A stretch of DNA of 64,000 nucleotides. It comes from Tritonibacter aquimaris (lineage in GTDB: Bacteria > Pseudomonadota > Alphaproteobacteria > Rhodobacterales > Rhodobacteraceae). How positions within the stretch are numbered: the stretch's first letter is position 1; every line of letters starts with the position of its first letter. Where the stretch lies: assembly GCF_009617595.1 (NCBI RefSeq), contig NZ_WIXK01000002.1:186001-250000 (forward strand), given 5' to 3'. This document shows, in pieces, positions 56,766 to 64,000 of the stretch. Position numbers and translations under genes: made by a program. The notes below the pieces were generated by a model that did no database searches, was not told the DNA's origin, and saw only the letters and a program-made list of their open reading frames with translations.

Positions 56766-57340
56766 CGTTTATTGCCCATGTGACGATGGGTAATATCCGA
56801 TTCAATCACGCATGGGGTTTTGGTCCCCAACTTGCGCGCGAGCCCTTTTGAAAACGCCAGGGTTTGCAGCGCGCTTTGTTGGATTTGAGTATCGCTTAGA
56901 AGGTGTGTCTCAACTTCTGTGGTGATGGTCACACTGCCAAACAATGACCGTTCGACTTCGACGTATTTGCCCGTCCAATGGTTGGGGCCGTGTTTGGTCC
57001 AATTGACGTCAACTTCCCAAACATCGTTGAACTGCTTCAGTTCGAAAGGGTGCTTGAATGTGACATTTTCGGAGTAGAGAGTGTTGTCTTCTGCGTCAGA
57101 GCTAATCTCTGAACGTAGCTCTGGCGTGCAGCCACGAATATCACGGATACTTGCATTGCCGCTCCAAACACCGTCTCGCGGTGTGATTTCGCTTGCAGAT
57201 GCCTGGTTGGTTGAGGCGATTACAGATGCCAGCAAAATCGCCAGCACCAGCGACACTGCTTTTGTTGTTGCGGTATCCCGGCAGTACTGCAGTTTCTGAT
57301 GTTTGGATCCGCTAAGCCAGTTGCTTTGATTGTGTGCCAT
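56762..57340 (-). CDS. Exported protein of unknown function in the RND operon
   Basis: A 192-residue protein with an N-terminal hydrophobic segment (VSLVLAILLASVIAS) ending in QASA, so probably exported. The mature part has a pair of cysteines (RGCTPEL and TPCVIE) that could form a disulfide and beta-rich segments (VWEVDVNWTKHGPNHWTGKY). No family is recognised. It is coupled to the adaptor by a four-base overlap and precedes it, so it may assist the pump or sense its substrate. Confidence 0.72.
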   Translation of the reverse strand: MAHNQSNWLSGSKHQKLQYCRDTATTKAVSLVLAILLASVIASTNQASASEITPRDGVWSGNASIRDIRGCTPELRSEISSDAEDNTLYSENVTFKHPFELKQFNDVWEVDVNWTKHGPNHWTGKYVEVERSLFGSVTITTEVETHLLSDTQIQQSALQTLAFSKGLARKLGTKTPCVIESDITHRHMGNKR

Positions 57341-57666
57341 CTGATCAAGGCTTCCTTTCTCGAAGTGACGTTGATCGCGGTTTGCGCGACGTCTCTAGCG
57401 GTAGCTGGATTCGCGAAGATGGGGGTCTTCTCCCTTCGGCGAGAACAACAGAACCTGTCCACGACGGTTGGCGCGGAACCTTTTTTGCAAGACGGCAGCT
57501 AGGCTGCGACTGCGATTGGTCAGAGCTTTTGACGCAGATCAAGCGGCCGCTGCACGCGCGTTTTTAGTGCGGCAGCAGCCGCAATCTCTTGCTGAGCTGA
57601 CGACCTGGGCGCTGGGCTGGTGGCAATCCGTCACCTCAGAAGAATTTATAAGAGTTGAGGAAATTC
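57341..57666. other. 326-base divergent intergenic region between the RND operon and the MipA-like gene
   Basis: It should contain divergent promoters. A GCAGC/GCTGC hairpin lies near 57497 and a TTTATAA box near 57648. Open frames here lack ribosome binding sites and are not credible genes. Confidence 0.35.
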
Positions 57667-58524
57667 ATGAAACCAAGATCTCACAGCCTTTGGGCGGCTA
57701 CCGCATTTGGTCTTAGCGCTGCGACGCTGGCCAGCCAGGCGAGTGCACAGGACATCGGGCAGTACGTCGCCGATCAGGGGCAGTATATTGCTGAAGCGGA
57801 ACATCAAAGCGATTGGGAGTTTTCGCTGGGAGCCGGTGTTGGCTATGTGCCGGAGTATCAGGGCTCAGACAAATATGAGGCCGTTGCGTTTCCGACTTTC
57901 GAAATCACATGGCGCGATGCGATAACGTTTTCAGGCGAGGGTCTAAGCGCGACAGTCTATGAGCGAGACAGCTTCAGCTTTTCTGCGACCCTCGGATATG
58001 GCGGTGGACGTGAAGAAAGCGATAGTGATTACCTGAATGGTTTGGGAGACATCGAGGATGGCACCATTCTCGCATTGGGCGCAGAGCTTGACCTTGGTGC
58101 ATCAGTTGCAGCCACTGCGGACGTTCACAAGTTTATGGATGGCTCAAAAGGAACAGTCGTGTCTTTGGGTGTTCAAAGCGCAATCCCGCTGGGCGCTGGG
58201 CGTGGACTAAGGTCTTCGCCGTCTCAAATCGGGATGATGTTAATCGGGGGCCTTTCGGTTGATTGGGCCGATGATGACTACAATCAGAGCTTCTTTGGGG
58301 TTTCATCCACCCAATCAGCATCATCTGGTCTTCGGCAATATACAGCTGAATCCGGGCTCAACTCGGTGAATGCCGAGGTTGGTTTTATCAAACCTCTTGG
58401 AGGAAATTGGGGACTGACAGGTATGGTGCAATACTCGCAATTGCTTGGCGATGCCGCGGATAGCCCGATTGTGAAATCGAAAAATAACTACGGCGCAGTC
58501 CTGTTGGTTGGGTATAGCTTCTAG
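57667..58524 (+). CDS. MipA/OmpV-family outer membrane protein
   Basis: A 285-residue beta-barrel protein. Signal peptide cleavage is near SQASA-QD. The GAGVGYVPEYQGSDKYEAV block and SGEGLSATVYERDSFSF, with alternating hydrophobic residues throughout and a final VGYSF with terminal Phe, fit OmpV/MipA proteins. MipA scaffolds peptidoglycan enzymes in E. coli, while relatives in marine bacteria affect antibiotic uptake. The ATG at 57667 has GAGGAAA upstream. It is divergent from the RND operon and may be co-regulated. Confidence 0.87.
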   Translation: MKPRSHSLWAATAFGLSAATLASQASAQDIGQYVADQGQYIAEAEHQSDWEFSLGAGVGYVPEYQGSDKYEAVAFPTFEITWRDAITFSGEGLSATVYERDSFSFSATLGYGGGREESDSDYLNGLGDIEDGTILALGAELDLGASVAATADVHKFMDGSKGTVVSLGVQSAIPLGAGRGLRSSPSQIGMMLIGGLSVDWADDDYNQSFFGVSSTQSASSGLRQYTAESGLNSVNAEVGFIKPLGGNWGLTGMVQYSQLLGDAADSPIVKSKNNYGAVLLVGYSF

Positions 58525-58554
58525 ATGCTGCCAGATTGAAGGCGCATTTTCTGT

Positions 58555-58627
58555 GCTGGGCATGCATTGGCTGATCTTTTGGTATCCATTGCGACATGGC
58601 GCACCTGATTGTTCAAGCATGCCCAGC
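58555..58627. repeat. Perfect 11-base inverted repeat near tRNA-Leu
   Basis: GCTGGGCATGC (58555-58565) and GCATGCCCAGC (58617-58627) are exact complements with a 51-base interior that has a small CCAT/ATGG stem. There is no T run, so it is not a standard terminator. Confidence 0.6.
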
Positions 58628-58666
58628 CATAACGTAGGCAACAACCCTTTGGGGAAGTCTGTAGGG

Positions 58667-58692
58667 TAATATTATTCACTGTGGGAATATTA
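58667..58692. repeat. Perfect 7-base inverted repeat at the tRNA-Leu 3' flank
   Basis: TAATATT (58667-58673) and AATATTA (58686-58692) lie ten bases past the tRNA 3' end. Confidence 0.55.
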
Positions 58693-58701
58693 AGGGGGAT
58701 A

Positions 58702-58788
58702 TGGTGCCCAGAAGAGGACTCGAACCTCCACGTCCATACGGACACTAGCACCTGAAGCTAGCGCGTCTACCAATTCCGCCATCTGGGC
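58702..58788 (-). tRNA. tRNA-Leu (CAG)
   Basis: Read on the minus strand the 87-base RNA has acceptor arms GCCCAGA and TCTGGGC, then ACCA encoded at the 3' end. The D-arm holds GGCGGAATTGGTAGACGC, the anticodon arm CTAGC-TTCAGGT-GCTAG with CAG as anticodon, a class II long variable arm (TGTCCGTATGGACG) and T arm GGTTCGAGTCC. All stems pair. Confidence 0.97.
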
Positions 58789-58807
58789 ACAGATGTCGTG
58801 AGCCGGG

Positions 58808-58836
58808 CGTATAAGGGGAGTCGGAGGTGGCGTCAA
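58808..58836 (-). promoter_or_regulatory. Promoter of tRNA-Leu
   Basis: On the minus strand TTGACG (58836-58831) and TATACG (58813-58808) have a 17-base spacer. This puts the transcript start about 13 bases before the tRNA. Confidence 0.7.
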
Positions 58837-58995
58837 ACAGGTTTTTGCAAATTTTGCCATGGGCCGCTTTATTTCTCGCCCTGACTTGCAAGAATAGCAC
58901 CTAAGAGAGTGCTGCTAATCAATTTTGGTTTTGCGCCTTGTTTGCATTTCGGTTGAGGGCTAGTTCTTTCCACAGCTAATTTTAGGAGCCAACAT

Positions 58996-59985
58996 ATGTC
59001 CAAACTGGTTACGATTTTTGGTGGATCTGGCTTTGTCGGGCGCTACATCGCGCGGCGCATGGCCAAAGAGGGCTGGCGGGTCCGTGTTGCCGTGCGTCGC
59101 CCAAACGAAGCGATGCATGTAAAACCCTACGGGGTGCCGGGTCAGGTCGAGCCGGTTTTTTGCAATATTCGTGATGATGCTTCGGTTGCCTCGGTTCTGG
59201 AAGGCGCAGATGCGGCTGTGAACTGTGTTGGTGTTCTGAACGGGCTGGGGAAGAATACCTTTGAGGCGGTTCAGGCTGAGGGAGCAGAGCGCGTAGCCCG
59301 TTTGGCGGCAGAGGCTGGGCTCAAGAATTTTGTGCATGTTTCGGCGATTGGCGCGGATGCGCAGAGCGCCAGTAAATATGCGCGTTCCAAAGCCGCAGGC
59401 GAAGCGGGTGTGCTAGAGCACCAGCCTGATGCGGTAATTTTGCGCCCTTCAGTGATCTTTGGCCCAGAGGATGAGTTCTTCAATCGCTTTGCGGCAATGG
59501 CGCGCTTGTCGCCGATGTTGCCGATCGCCTATGGCGCGACCAAGTTTCAGCCGGTGTATGTGGATGATGTGGCGCAGGCGGCTGCTATGGCGGTGCTTGG
59601 TGATGCCAAACCCGGGATCTATGAGCTGGGTGGGCCTGAGGCCGTATCATTTCGCGGCCTGATGCAGCGGATGCTTGCGGTCATCCACCGTAAGTCTTTG
59701 ATCCTTTCAATGCCTGGCCTTGCCGCGCGTGCAATGGCGGGTGGTTTTGATTTGATGCAAAAGGCTTCGTTTCAGCTGATTGAAAACAAGATGCTGACCG
59801 TTGATCAGGTTAAGAACCTGCGCACGGATAATGTTGTGTCTCAAGATGCTTTGAGCTTTGCGGATCTGGACATTGCGCCGATCAACATGGAGGCCGTGTT
59901 GCCAGACTATCTGTGGAAATTCCGACCCTCTGGCCAGTACGACGAAATGGTTGGGTCTGCTCGCAATCTGCGCGACGAAAGCTAA
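58996..59985 (+). CDS. NDUFA9-like complex I accessory protein (atypical SDR)
   Basis: A 329-residue NAD(P)-binding protein with GGSGFVGRYIARR (9-21) and a HVSAIGADAQSASKYARSKA segment with YxxxK. It resembles NDUFA9, a mitochondrial complex I accessory subunit, and bacterial NAD-dependent epimerase-like relatives found near uppP in alphaproteobacteria. A role in complex I stability or respiration is inferred only by family. It has a good AGGAG ribosome binding site and its own terminator. Confidence 0.85.
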   Translation: MSKLVTIFGGSGFVGRYIARRMAKEGWRVRVAVRRPNEAMHVKPYGVPGQVEPVFCNIRDDASVASVLEGADAAVNCVGVLNGLGKNTFEAVQAEGAERVARLAAEAGLKNFVHVSAIGADAQSASKYARSKAAGEAGVLEHQPDAVILRPSVIFGPEDEFFNRFAAMARLSPMLPIAYGATKFQPVYVDDVAQAAAMAVLGDAKPGIYELGGPEAVSFRGLMQRMLAVIHRKSLILSMPGLAARAMAGGFDLMQKASFQLIENKMLTVDQVKNLRTDNVVSQDALSFADLDIAPINMEAVLPDYLWKFRPSGQYDEMVGSARNLRDES

Positions 59986-60002
59986 AGGCTACACGCTCTT
60001 AA

Positions 60003-60033
60003 GAAAAAGGCGCTGATTACAGCGCCTTTTTTG
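60003..60033. terminator. Bidirectional Rho-independent terminator
   Basis: AAAAAGGCGCTG with CAGCGCCTTTTTT around ATTA, between the convergent NDUFA9-like gene and uppP. Confidence 0.92.
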
Positions 60034-60038
60034 TTTGT

Positions 60039-60842
60039 TCAGCTGTAGGCAATGACCAGCAATATGATGCCAAGGATCACCCTGTAGATCACATAAGGGG
60101 TGAAGCTGATGCTGCGCAAAAGCCGCATCATCAACACAAGCGCCAGCAGCGCTGACCCAAACGCCAATCCTGCCGCAATCGCCGCGTCGCGCATGATGGC
60201 TGCATTGGCCTCTACCGCCATTTCCGCTCCGAGCAACACGCCTGAGGCAATAATGGTTGGGATCGACATCAGCATTGCAATGCGCGCGCCTTCTTCGCGG
60301 GTATAGCCCAGTTGCCGGGCGCCGGTGATGGTAATGCCCGATCGCGATGTGCCTGGAATGAGAGCCAGCATTTGCCACAGCCCCATTATCAGCGCGTCTT
60401 TGACACCCCAGTCGCGTGCCTCTTTGGTTTCGGCGCCCCATTGATCGGCCACATAAAGCACAACGCCAAATCCGAGCATGGTCCACCCAATCACTGCCAT
60501 TGAACGCAAAGCGTCGCTTAGCCCGGTGAAGTGTAAAAACGCACCAAAGATGACAGTTGGTATTGTGGCGATGATCAAACCAAGGGCCAAACGCGCGCCA
60601 GGTGTGTCGATGCGGCCGGTGAACACGCGTGGCAAACCGATCAGCCCGTCGCGGACATCGGACCAAAAATAGATGATGACCGCCAGCAAGGTGCCCACAT
60701 GAACGGCGACGTCGATCAACTGCCCTTGGTCGTCCATCCCAGTGAGTTCAGGCAAGAGAATCAAATGACCCGATGAGGAAATCGGCAGAAACTCTGTAAC
60801 GCCTTGGATAATCGCAACTATAAAGAGATGAAACAATGACAT
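60039..60842 (-). CDS. uppP: Undecaprenyl-diphosphatase UppP (BacA)
   Basis: UppP dephosphorylates undecaprenyl diphosphate to recycle the lipid carrier of cell-wall and polysaccharide synthesis, at the outer face of the membrane. The 267-residue integral membrane protein has the two family signatures: IQGVTEFLPISSSGHLILLP at about 11-30 and PGTSRSGITITGARQLGYTR at about 160-180. ATG 60842 has AGGA upstream; the longer frame adds 65 implausible residues. Confidence 0.95.
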   Translation of the reverse strand: MSLFHLFIVAIIQGVTEFLPISSSGHLILLPELTGMDDQGQLIDVAVHVGTLLAVIIYFWSDVRDGLIGLPRVFTGRIDTPGARLALGLIIATIPTVIFGAFLHFTGLSDALRSMAVIGWTMLGFGVVLYVADQWGAETKEARDWGVKDALIMGLWQMLALIPGTSRSGITITGARQLGYTREEGARIAMLMSIPTIIASGVLLGAEMAVEANAAIMRDAAIAAGLAFGSALLALVLMMRLLRSISFTPYVIYRVILGIILLVIAYS

Positions 60843-61072
60843 GGTAATTCCTGTAAGAGGATAGGCGCTGAATTTTCTACACTGTCTATAAGTCGTTGTG
60901 ATGAAAAGAAAGTCATGCAGTAATGTCCGAATCGGACCTAAAACTTCTGTACATTGCCCCAAGAGATAGTATGACAAAGAGCGCTTTCTGAAATTTAAGT
61001 CAGTAAAGCTTACTAATTTTCGCATGCTACGTCGCACATCGCGACCCAGCCAGCCAGATGGAGTGTTCAGCC

Positions 61073-62515
61073 GTGGCCAAGCAACCGATGCTTAAATTCG
61101 TGCAGTTCGACCGCGATATGCCCGAAAAGCGGACCGCCAAGGAACGCAAAGAAGATTTCAACGAGATCTATGCTGAATTTGCTGCTGCTAAGGCAGAGGA
61201 GCAGGCCAGCCGTTGTAGCCAGTGTGGCGTGCCGTATTGCCAGTCCCACTGTCCGCTTCACAACAATATCCCTGATTGGCTGCGCCTGACCGCATCGGGT
61301 CGTTTGCAGGAAGCCTATGCAACCAGCCAGGCAACCAACACTTTCCCGGAAATCTGCGGCCGCATCTGCCCACAGGATCGTCTGTGTGAAGGCAATTGCG
61401 TGATCGAACAGTCTGGCCACGGCACCGTGACCATTGGTGCGGTAGAGAAATACATTACCGACACCGCATGGGAAGAAGGCTGGGTAAAGCCTTTTGCTCC
61501 TTTGGCGGAGCGCACTGAATCTGTTGGTATTATCGGTGCGGGCCCTGGTGGTTTGGCTGCTGCCGATATGCTGCGCAAAGCGGGCGTGCAGGTGACAGTT
61601 TACGATCGCTATGATCGTGCCGGCGGCCTGCTCACCTATGGTATTCCCGGCTTTAAGCTCGAGAAAGACGTGGTGATGCGCCGCAATAAACTGCTCGAAG
61701 ACAGTGGCGTGCGGTTTGTGATGAACTGCGCAGTTGGTCAGGACATCACCTTTGAAGAGATCCGCAGCACCCATGATGCAGTAATCATTGCCACTGGTGT
61801 ATATAAATCGCGTGATCTGGAAATGCCCGGCTCTGGTGCCAGCGGTATTGTTAAGGCGCTGGACTTCCTGACAGCCGCCAACAAGGCTTCTAACTTTGGT
61901 GACAGCGTTGCCGCCTTTGAAGATGGCAGCCTGAACGCCGAAGGTAAGCGCGTGGTGGTTATTGGCGGTGGTGACACCGCGATGGATTGCGTGCGCACAT
62001 CTATCCGTCAGGGCGCGACCTCGGTGAAGTGCCTGTATCGTCGCGATAAGGCGAATATGCCCGGTTCGCAGCGCGAAGTGCAAAACGCCGAAGAAGAAGG
62101 CGTGATCTTTGAATGGCTTTCTGCCCCTAAAGGCTTTGCTGACAGCGATGGCAAAGTGTCCGGTGTGATGGTGCAGCGTATGCGCCTTGGTCAGCCGGAT
62201 GCCTCTGGCCGTCAGGCACCCGAGGTTATCGAGGGCGCGGACTACGTCGAGGACGCGGATCTTGTGATCAAGGCTCTGGGCTTTGAGCCGGAAGATCTGC
62301 CAACGCTGTGGAACCAGCCGGAGCTGCCGGTCACACGTTGGGGCACCGTAAAAGCGGCTTTCCAGACCGGCGCGACCGAGATGGATGGCGTCTACGCTGT
62401 AGGTGACATCGTGCGCGGGGCCTCTTTGGTGGTTTGGGCCATCAAAGATGGTCGTGATTGCGCCGATGCGATCCTTGCACGCTTTGATGCCGCCGCCGCA
62501 GTCGCAGCAGAATAA
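61073..62515 (+). CDS. gltD: Glutamate synthase (NADPH) small chain
   Basis: The 480-residue protein supplies electrons from NADPH to the large subunit. N-terminal cysteines (SRCSQCGVPYCQSHCP and CGRICPQDRLCEGNC) bind [4Fe-4S] clusters; GAGPGGLAAADML and VIGGGDTAMD are FAD and NADPH Rossmann motifs. A GTG at 61073 is chosen: it gives VAKQPMLKF, matching the usual N-terminus MAKQPMLKF, and has GGAG about nine bases upstream. The ATG at 61058 contains that ribosome binding site and is less likely. Confidence 0.93.
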   Translation: MAKQPMLKFVQFDRDMPEKRTAKERKEDFNEIYAEFAAAKAEEQASRCSQCGVPYCQSHCPLHNNIPDWLRLTASGRLQEAYATSQATNTFPEICGRICPQDRLCEGNCVIEQSGHGTVTIGAVEKYITDTAWEEGWVKPFAPLAERTESVGIIGAGPGGLAAADMLRKAGVQVTVYDRYDRAGGLLTYGIPGFKLEKDVVMRRNKLLEDSGVRFVMNCAVGQDITFEEIRSTHDAVIIATGVYKSRDLEMPGSGASGIVKALDFLTAANKASNFGDSVAAFEDGSLNAEGKRVVVIGGGDTAMDCVRTSIRQGATSVKCLYRRDKANMPGSQREVQNAEEEGVIFEWLSAPKGFADSDGKVSGVMVQRMRLGQPDASGRQAPEVIEGADYVEDADLVIKALGFEPEDLPTLWNQPELPVTRWGTVKAAFQTGATEMDGVYAVGDIVRGASLVVWAIKDGRDCADAILARFDAAAAVAAE

Positions 62516-62585
62516 AACACACATCCCAGATATGGCAGTGCGCCCCCGGAAGGGTGAGGCGCGGCCCCAGGAAACGGAGTTTAAC

Positions 62586-64000
62586 ATGACCAAGTATGAC
62601 GCAGATTGGGTCCGGGCTGAGGAAGCCAAGCGTAAATGGATGGCCGAAAACGGTCTCTACACCGAGGAAGAAGAGCATTCTTCCTGTGGTGTGGGCCTTG
62701 TGGTTTCCATCGATGGCAAGAAAAGCCGCAAGGTGGTTGAGGCCGGTATCGAAGCGCTGAAGGCGATCTGGCACCGTGGTGCGGTTGATGCAGATGGTAA
62801 AACCGGCGACGGCGCAGGCATCCATGTGCAGATCCCTGTTGAGTTTTTCTACGATCAGATCAAACGCACCGGTCACGAGCCGCGCAAAGATGAGCTGGTT
62901 GCTGTTGGTCAGGTCTTCCTGCCACGTACTGATTTTGGCGCGCAAGAAACCTGCCGGACCATCGTGGAAAGCGAAGTTCTGCGTATGGGTTACTACATCT
63001 ACGGCTGGCGCCATGTGCCGGTGGATGTGACCTGCCTGGGTGATAAGGCCAACGCGACACGTCCTGAAATCGAACAGATCCTGATTTCTAACTCCAAAGG
63101 TGTCGACGAAGAGACCTTTGAGCGTGAGCTTTATGTGATCCGTCGCCGGATTGAAAAAGCAGCTGCTGCCGCGCAGGTCGGTGAACTTTATATTGCGTCA
63201 CTGTCGTGCCGCTCGATCATCTACAAAGGCATGATGCTGGCGGAGCAGGTTGCGGTATTCTACCCCGATCTGATGGACGAGCGTTTTGAATCTGCCTTTG
63301 CGCTCTATCACCAGCGTTATTCCACCAACACCTTCCCGCAGTGGTGGCTGGCCCAGCCGTTCCGCATGTTGGCCCACAATGGTGAGATCAACACGCTGAA
63401 GGGCAACGTCAACTGGATGAAAAGCCATGAAATCCGCATGGCGTCGGCGTCTTTTGGTGATCATGCTGAAGATATCAAGCCGATTATCGCTTCGGGTTCG
63501 TCAGATTCGGCGGCGCTTGATTCCGTGTTTGAAGTCCTGGTGCGCGCCGGTCGTTCTGCGCCGATGGCCAAAACCATGCTGGTGCCTGAAAGCTGGTCCA
63601 AACAAGCGCTGGAACTGCCCAAAGCCTGGCGTGACATGTATTCCTATTGCAACTCTGTGATGGAGCCATGGGATGGTCCGGCAGCGCTTGCGATGACCGA
63701 CGGCCGCTGGGTCTGTGCTGGTCTGGATCGCAATGGTCTGCGTCCGATGCGCTATGTGGTGACTGGCGATGGTCTGGTGATTGCAGGCTCTGAAGCAGGT
63801 ATGGTCCCGATCGATGAGGCCAATGTGGTGGAAAAAGGCGCGCTTGGTCCTGGTCAGATGCTGGCTGTGGATATGAAAAAGGGCCAGCTGTTCCACGACA
63901 CCGAAATCAAAGACAAGCTGTCGCGCGCGCTGCCATTTGGTGACTGGGTTGCCAAGATCAACGATGTTGATACTGCGTTGGCCGAAGCCACAGAAGAGCC
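62586..64000 (+). CDS. gltB: Glutamate synthase (NADPH) large chain, N-terminal part
   Basis: Partial: 471 codons before the window ends. The protein starts MTKYDADWVRAEEAKRKWMA and has the class II glutamine amidotransferase Cys in HSSCGVGLV at residue 34, so a 33-residue propeptide must be removed. YHQRYSTNTFPQWW and NGEINTL are amidotransferase motifs. It makes two glutamates from glutamine and 2-oxoglutarate. The ATG at 62586 follows ACGGAG and is 70 bases after gltD. Confidence 0.95.
   Translation, partial: MTKYDADWVRAEEAKRKWMAENGLYTEEEEHSSCGVGLVVSIDGKKSRKVVEAGIEALKAIWHRGAVDADGKTGDGAGIHVQIPVEFFYDQIKRTGHEPRKDELVAVGQVFLPRTDFGAQETCRTIVESEVLRMGYYIYGWRHVPVDVTCLGDKANATRPEIEQILISNSKGVDEETFERELYVIRRRIEKAAAAAQVGELYIASLSCRSIIYKGMMLAEQVAVFYPDLMDERFESAFALYHQRYSTNTFPQWWLAQPFRMLAHNGEINTLKGNVNWMKSHEIRMASASFGDHAEDIKPIIASGSSDSAALDSVFEVLVRAGRSAPMAKTMLVPESWSKQALELPKAWRDMYSYCNSVMEPWDGPAALAMTDGRWVCAGLDRNGLRPMRYVVTGDGLVIAGSEAGMVPIDEANVVEKGALGPGQMLAVDMKKGQLFHDTEIKDKLSRALPFGDWVAKINDVDTALAEATEE

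Noticed and set aside
58702-58730. Search for a duplicated tRNA-Leu 3' end marking an att site
   Set aside because: No second copy of the tRNA 3' segment was seen near 51000-51300 or elsewhere, apart from a seven-base match within the nearby inverted repeat.
61067-62629. 520-codon minus-strand frame opposite gltD
   Set aside because: It is antisense to gltD, which has all its motifs; the frame has no recognisable domain or ribosome site.

Overview
The window looks like chromosomal core sequence of a marine alphaproteobacterium of the family Rhodobacteraceae (Roseobacter group). The evidence is the protein repertoire: a BacNav-type sodium channel with a TLESW filter, relatives of mitochondrial complex I accessory proteins (NDUFA9-like and NDUFAF5-like), an lptCAB-hpf-ptsN cluster without rpoN, a rimP-nusA-ylxR-infB operon, and an uncharacterised exported protein beside secA. 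Species cannot be fixed from the sequence alone. No CRISPR array, prophage, insertion sequence or rRNA gene was found. One tRNA gene (Leu, anticodon CAG) is present.

Layout. 1-9.6 kb: the end of a SpoIIE-type phosphatase, a Nudix gene, then hslO, a CoA-type Nudix hydrolase and cca, two coupled ABC half-exporters, a TrmA/RlmD-like RNA methyltransferase and the sodium channel. 9.6-13 kb: two L,D-transpeptidases around a CAP-domain lipoprotein, a 60-residue secreted membrane microprotein, and hemH. 13-18.3 kb: an NDUFAF5-like protein, comF, grxC, a Nit1-like amidohydrolase, a MarR regulator, ubiG and pip, followed by a shortened peptide-binding protein. 19.2-24.7 kb: the rimP-nusA-ylxR-infB operon behind a terminator-like leader, then a previously easy-to-miss 44-codon gene on the other strand. 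25-33.7 kb: mutT-argJ-PPIase opposite secA, two exported proteins (one a PstS-OmpA fusion) and radC. 33.8-37.8 kb: dnaK-dnaJ and alkB.

37.8-47.2 kb is the surface-glycan block. It holds an ABC-2 export permease, cysQ, galU and galE, followed by two tandem glycosyltransferase paralogues, a Core-2/I-branching type glycosyltransferase and a double sulfotransferase. The genes downstream of galE are mostly joined by 1-4 base overlaps. galU and galE supply UDP-sugars, the transferases build the glycan, the sulfotransferase would add sulfate, and CysQ would remove the PAP by-product. I infer a sulfated surface polysaccharide or oligosaccharide.

47.2-51 kb carries ptsN, hpf, lptB, lptA, lptC and a short RNase D, all on the minus strand. 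51.1-58.6 kb looks accessory: a frameshifted membrane AraC-type regulator, an RND pump with its adaptor and an unknown exported protein, and a MipA-like outer membrane protein. It ends in two inverted repeats beside tRNA-Leu. 59-64 kb returns to core genes: NDUFA9-like protein, uppP, gltD and the start of gltB, which runs off the window.
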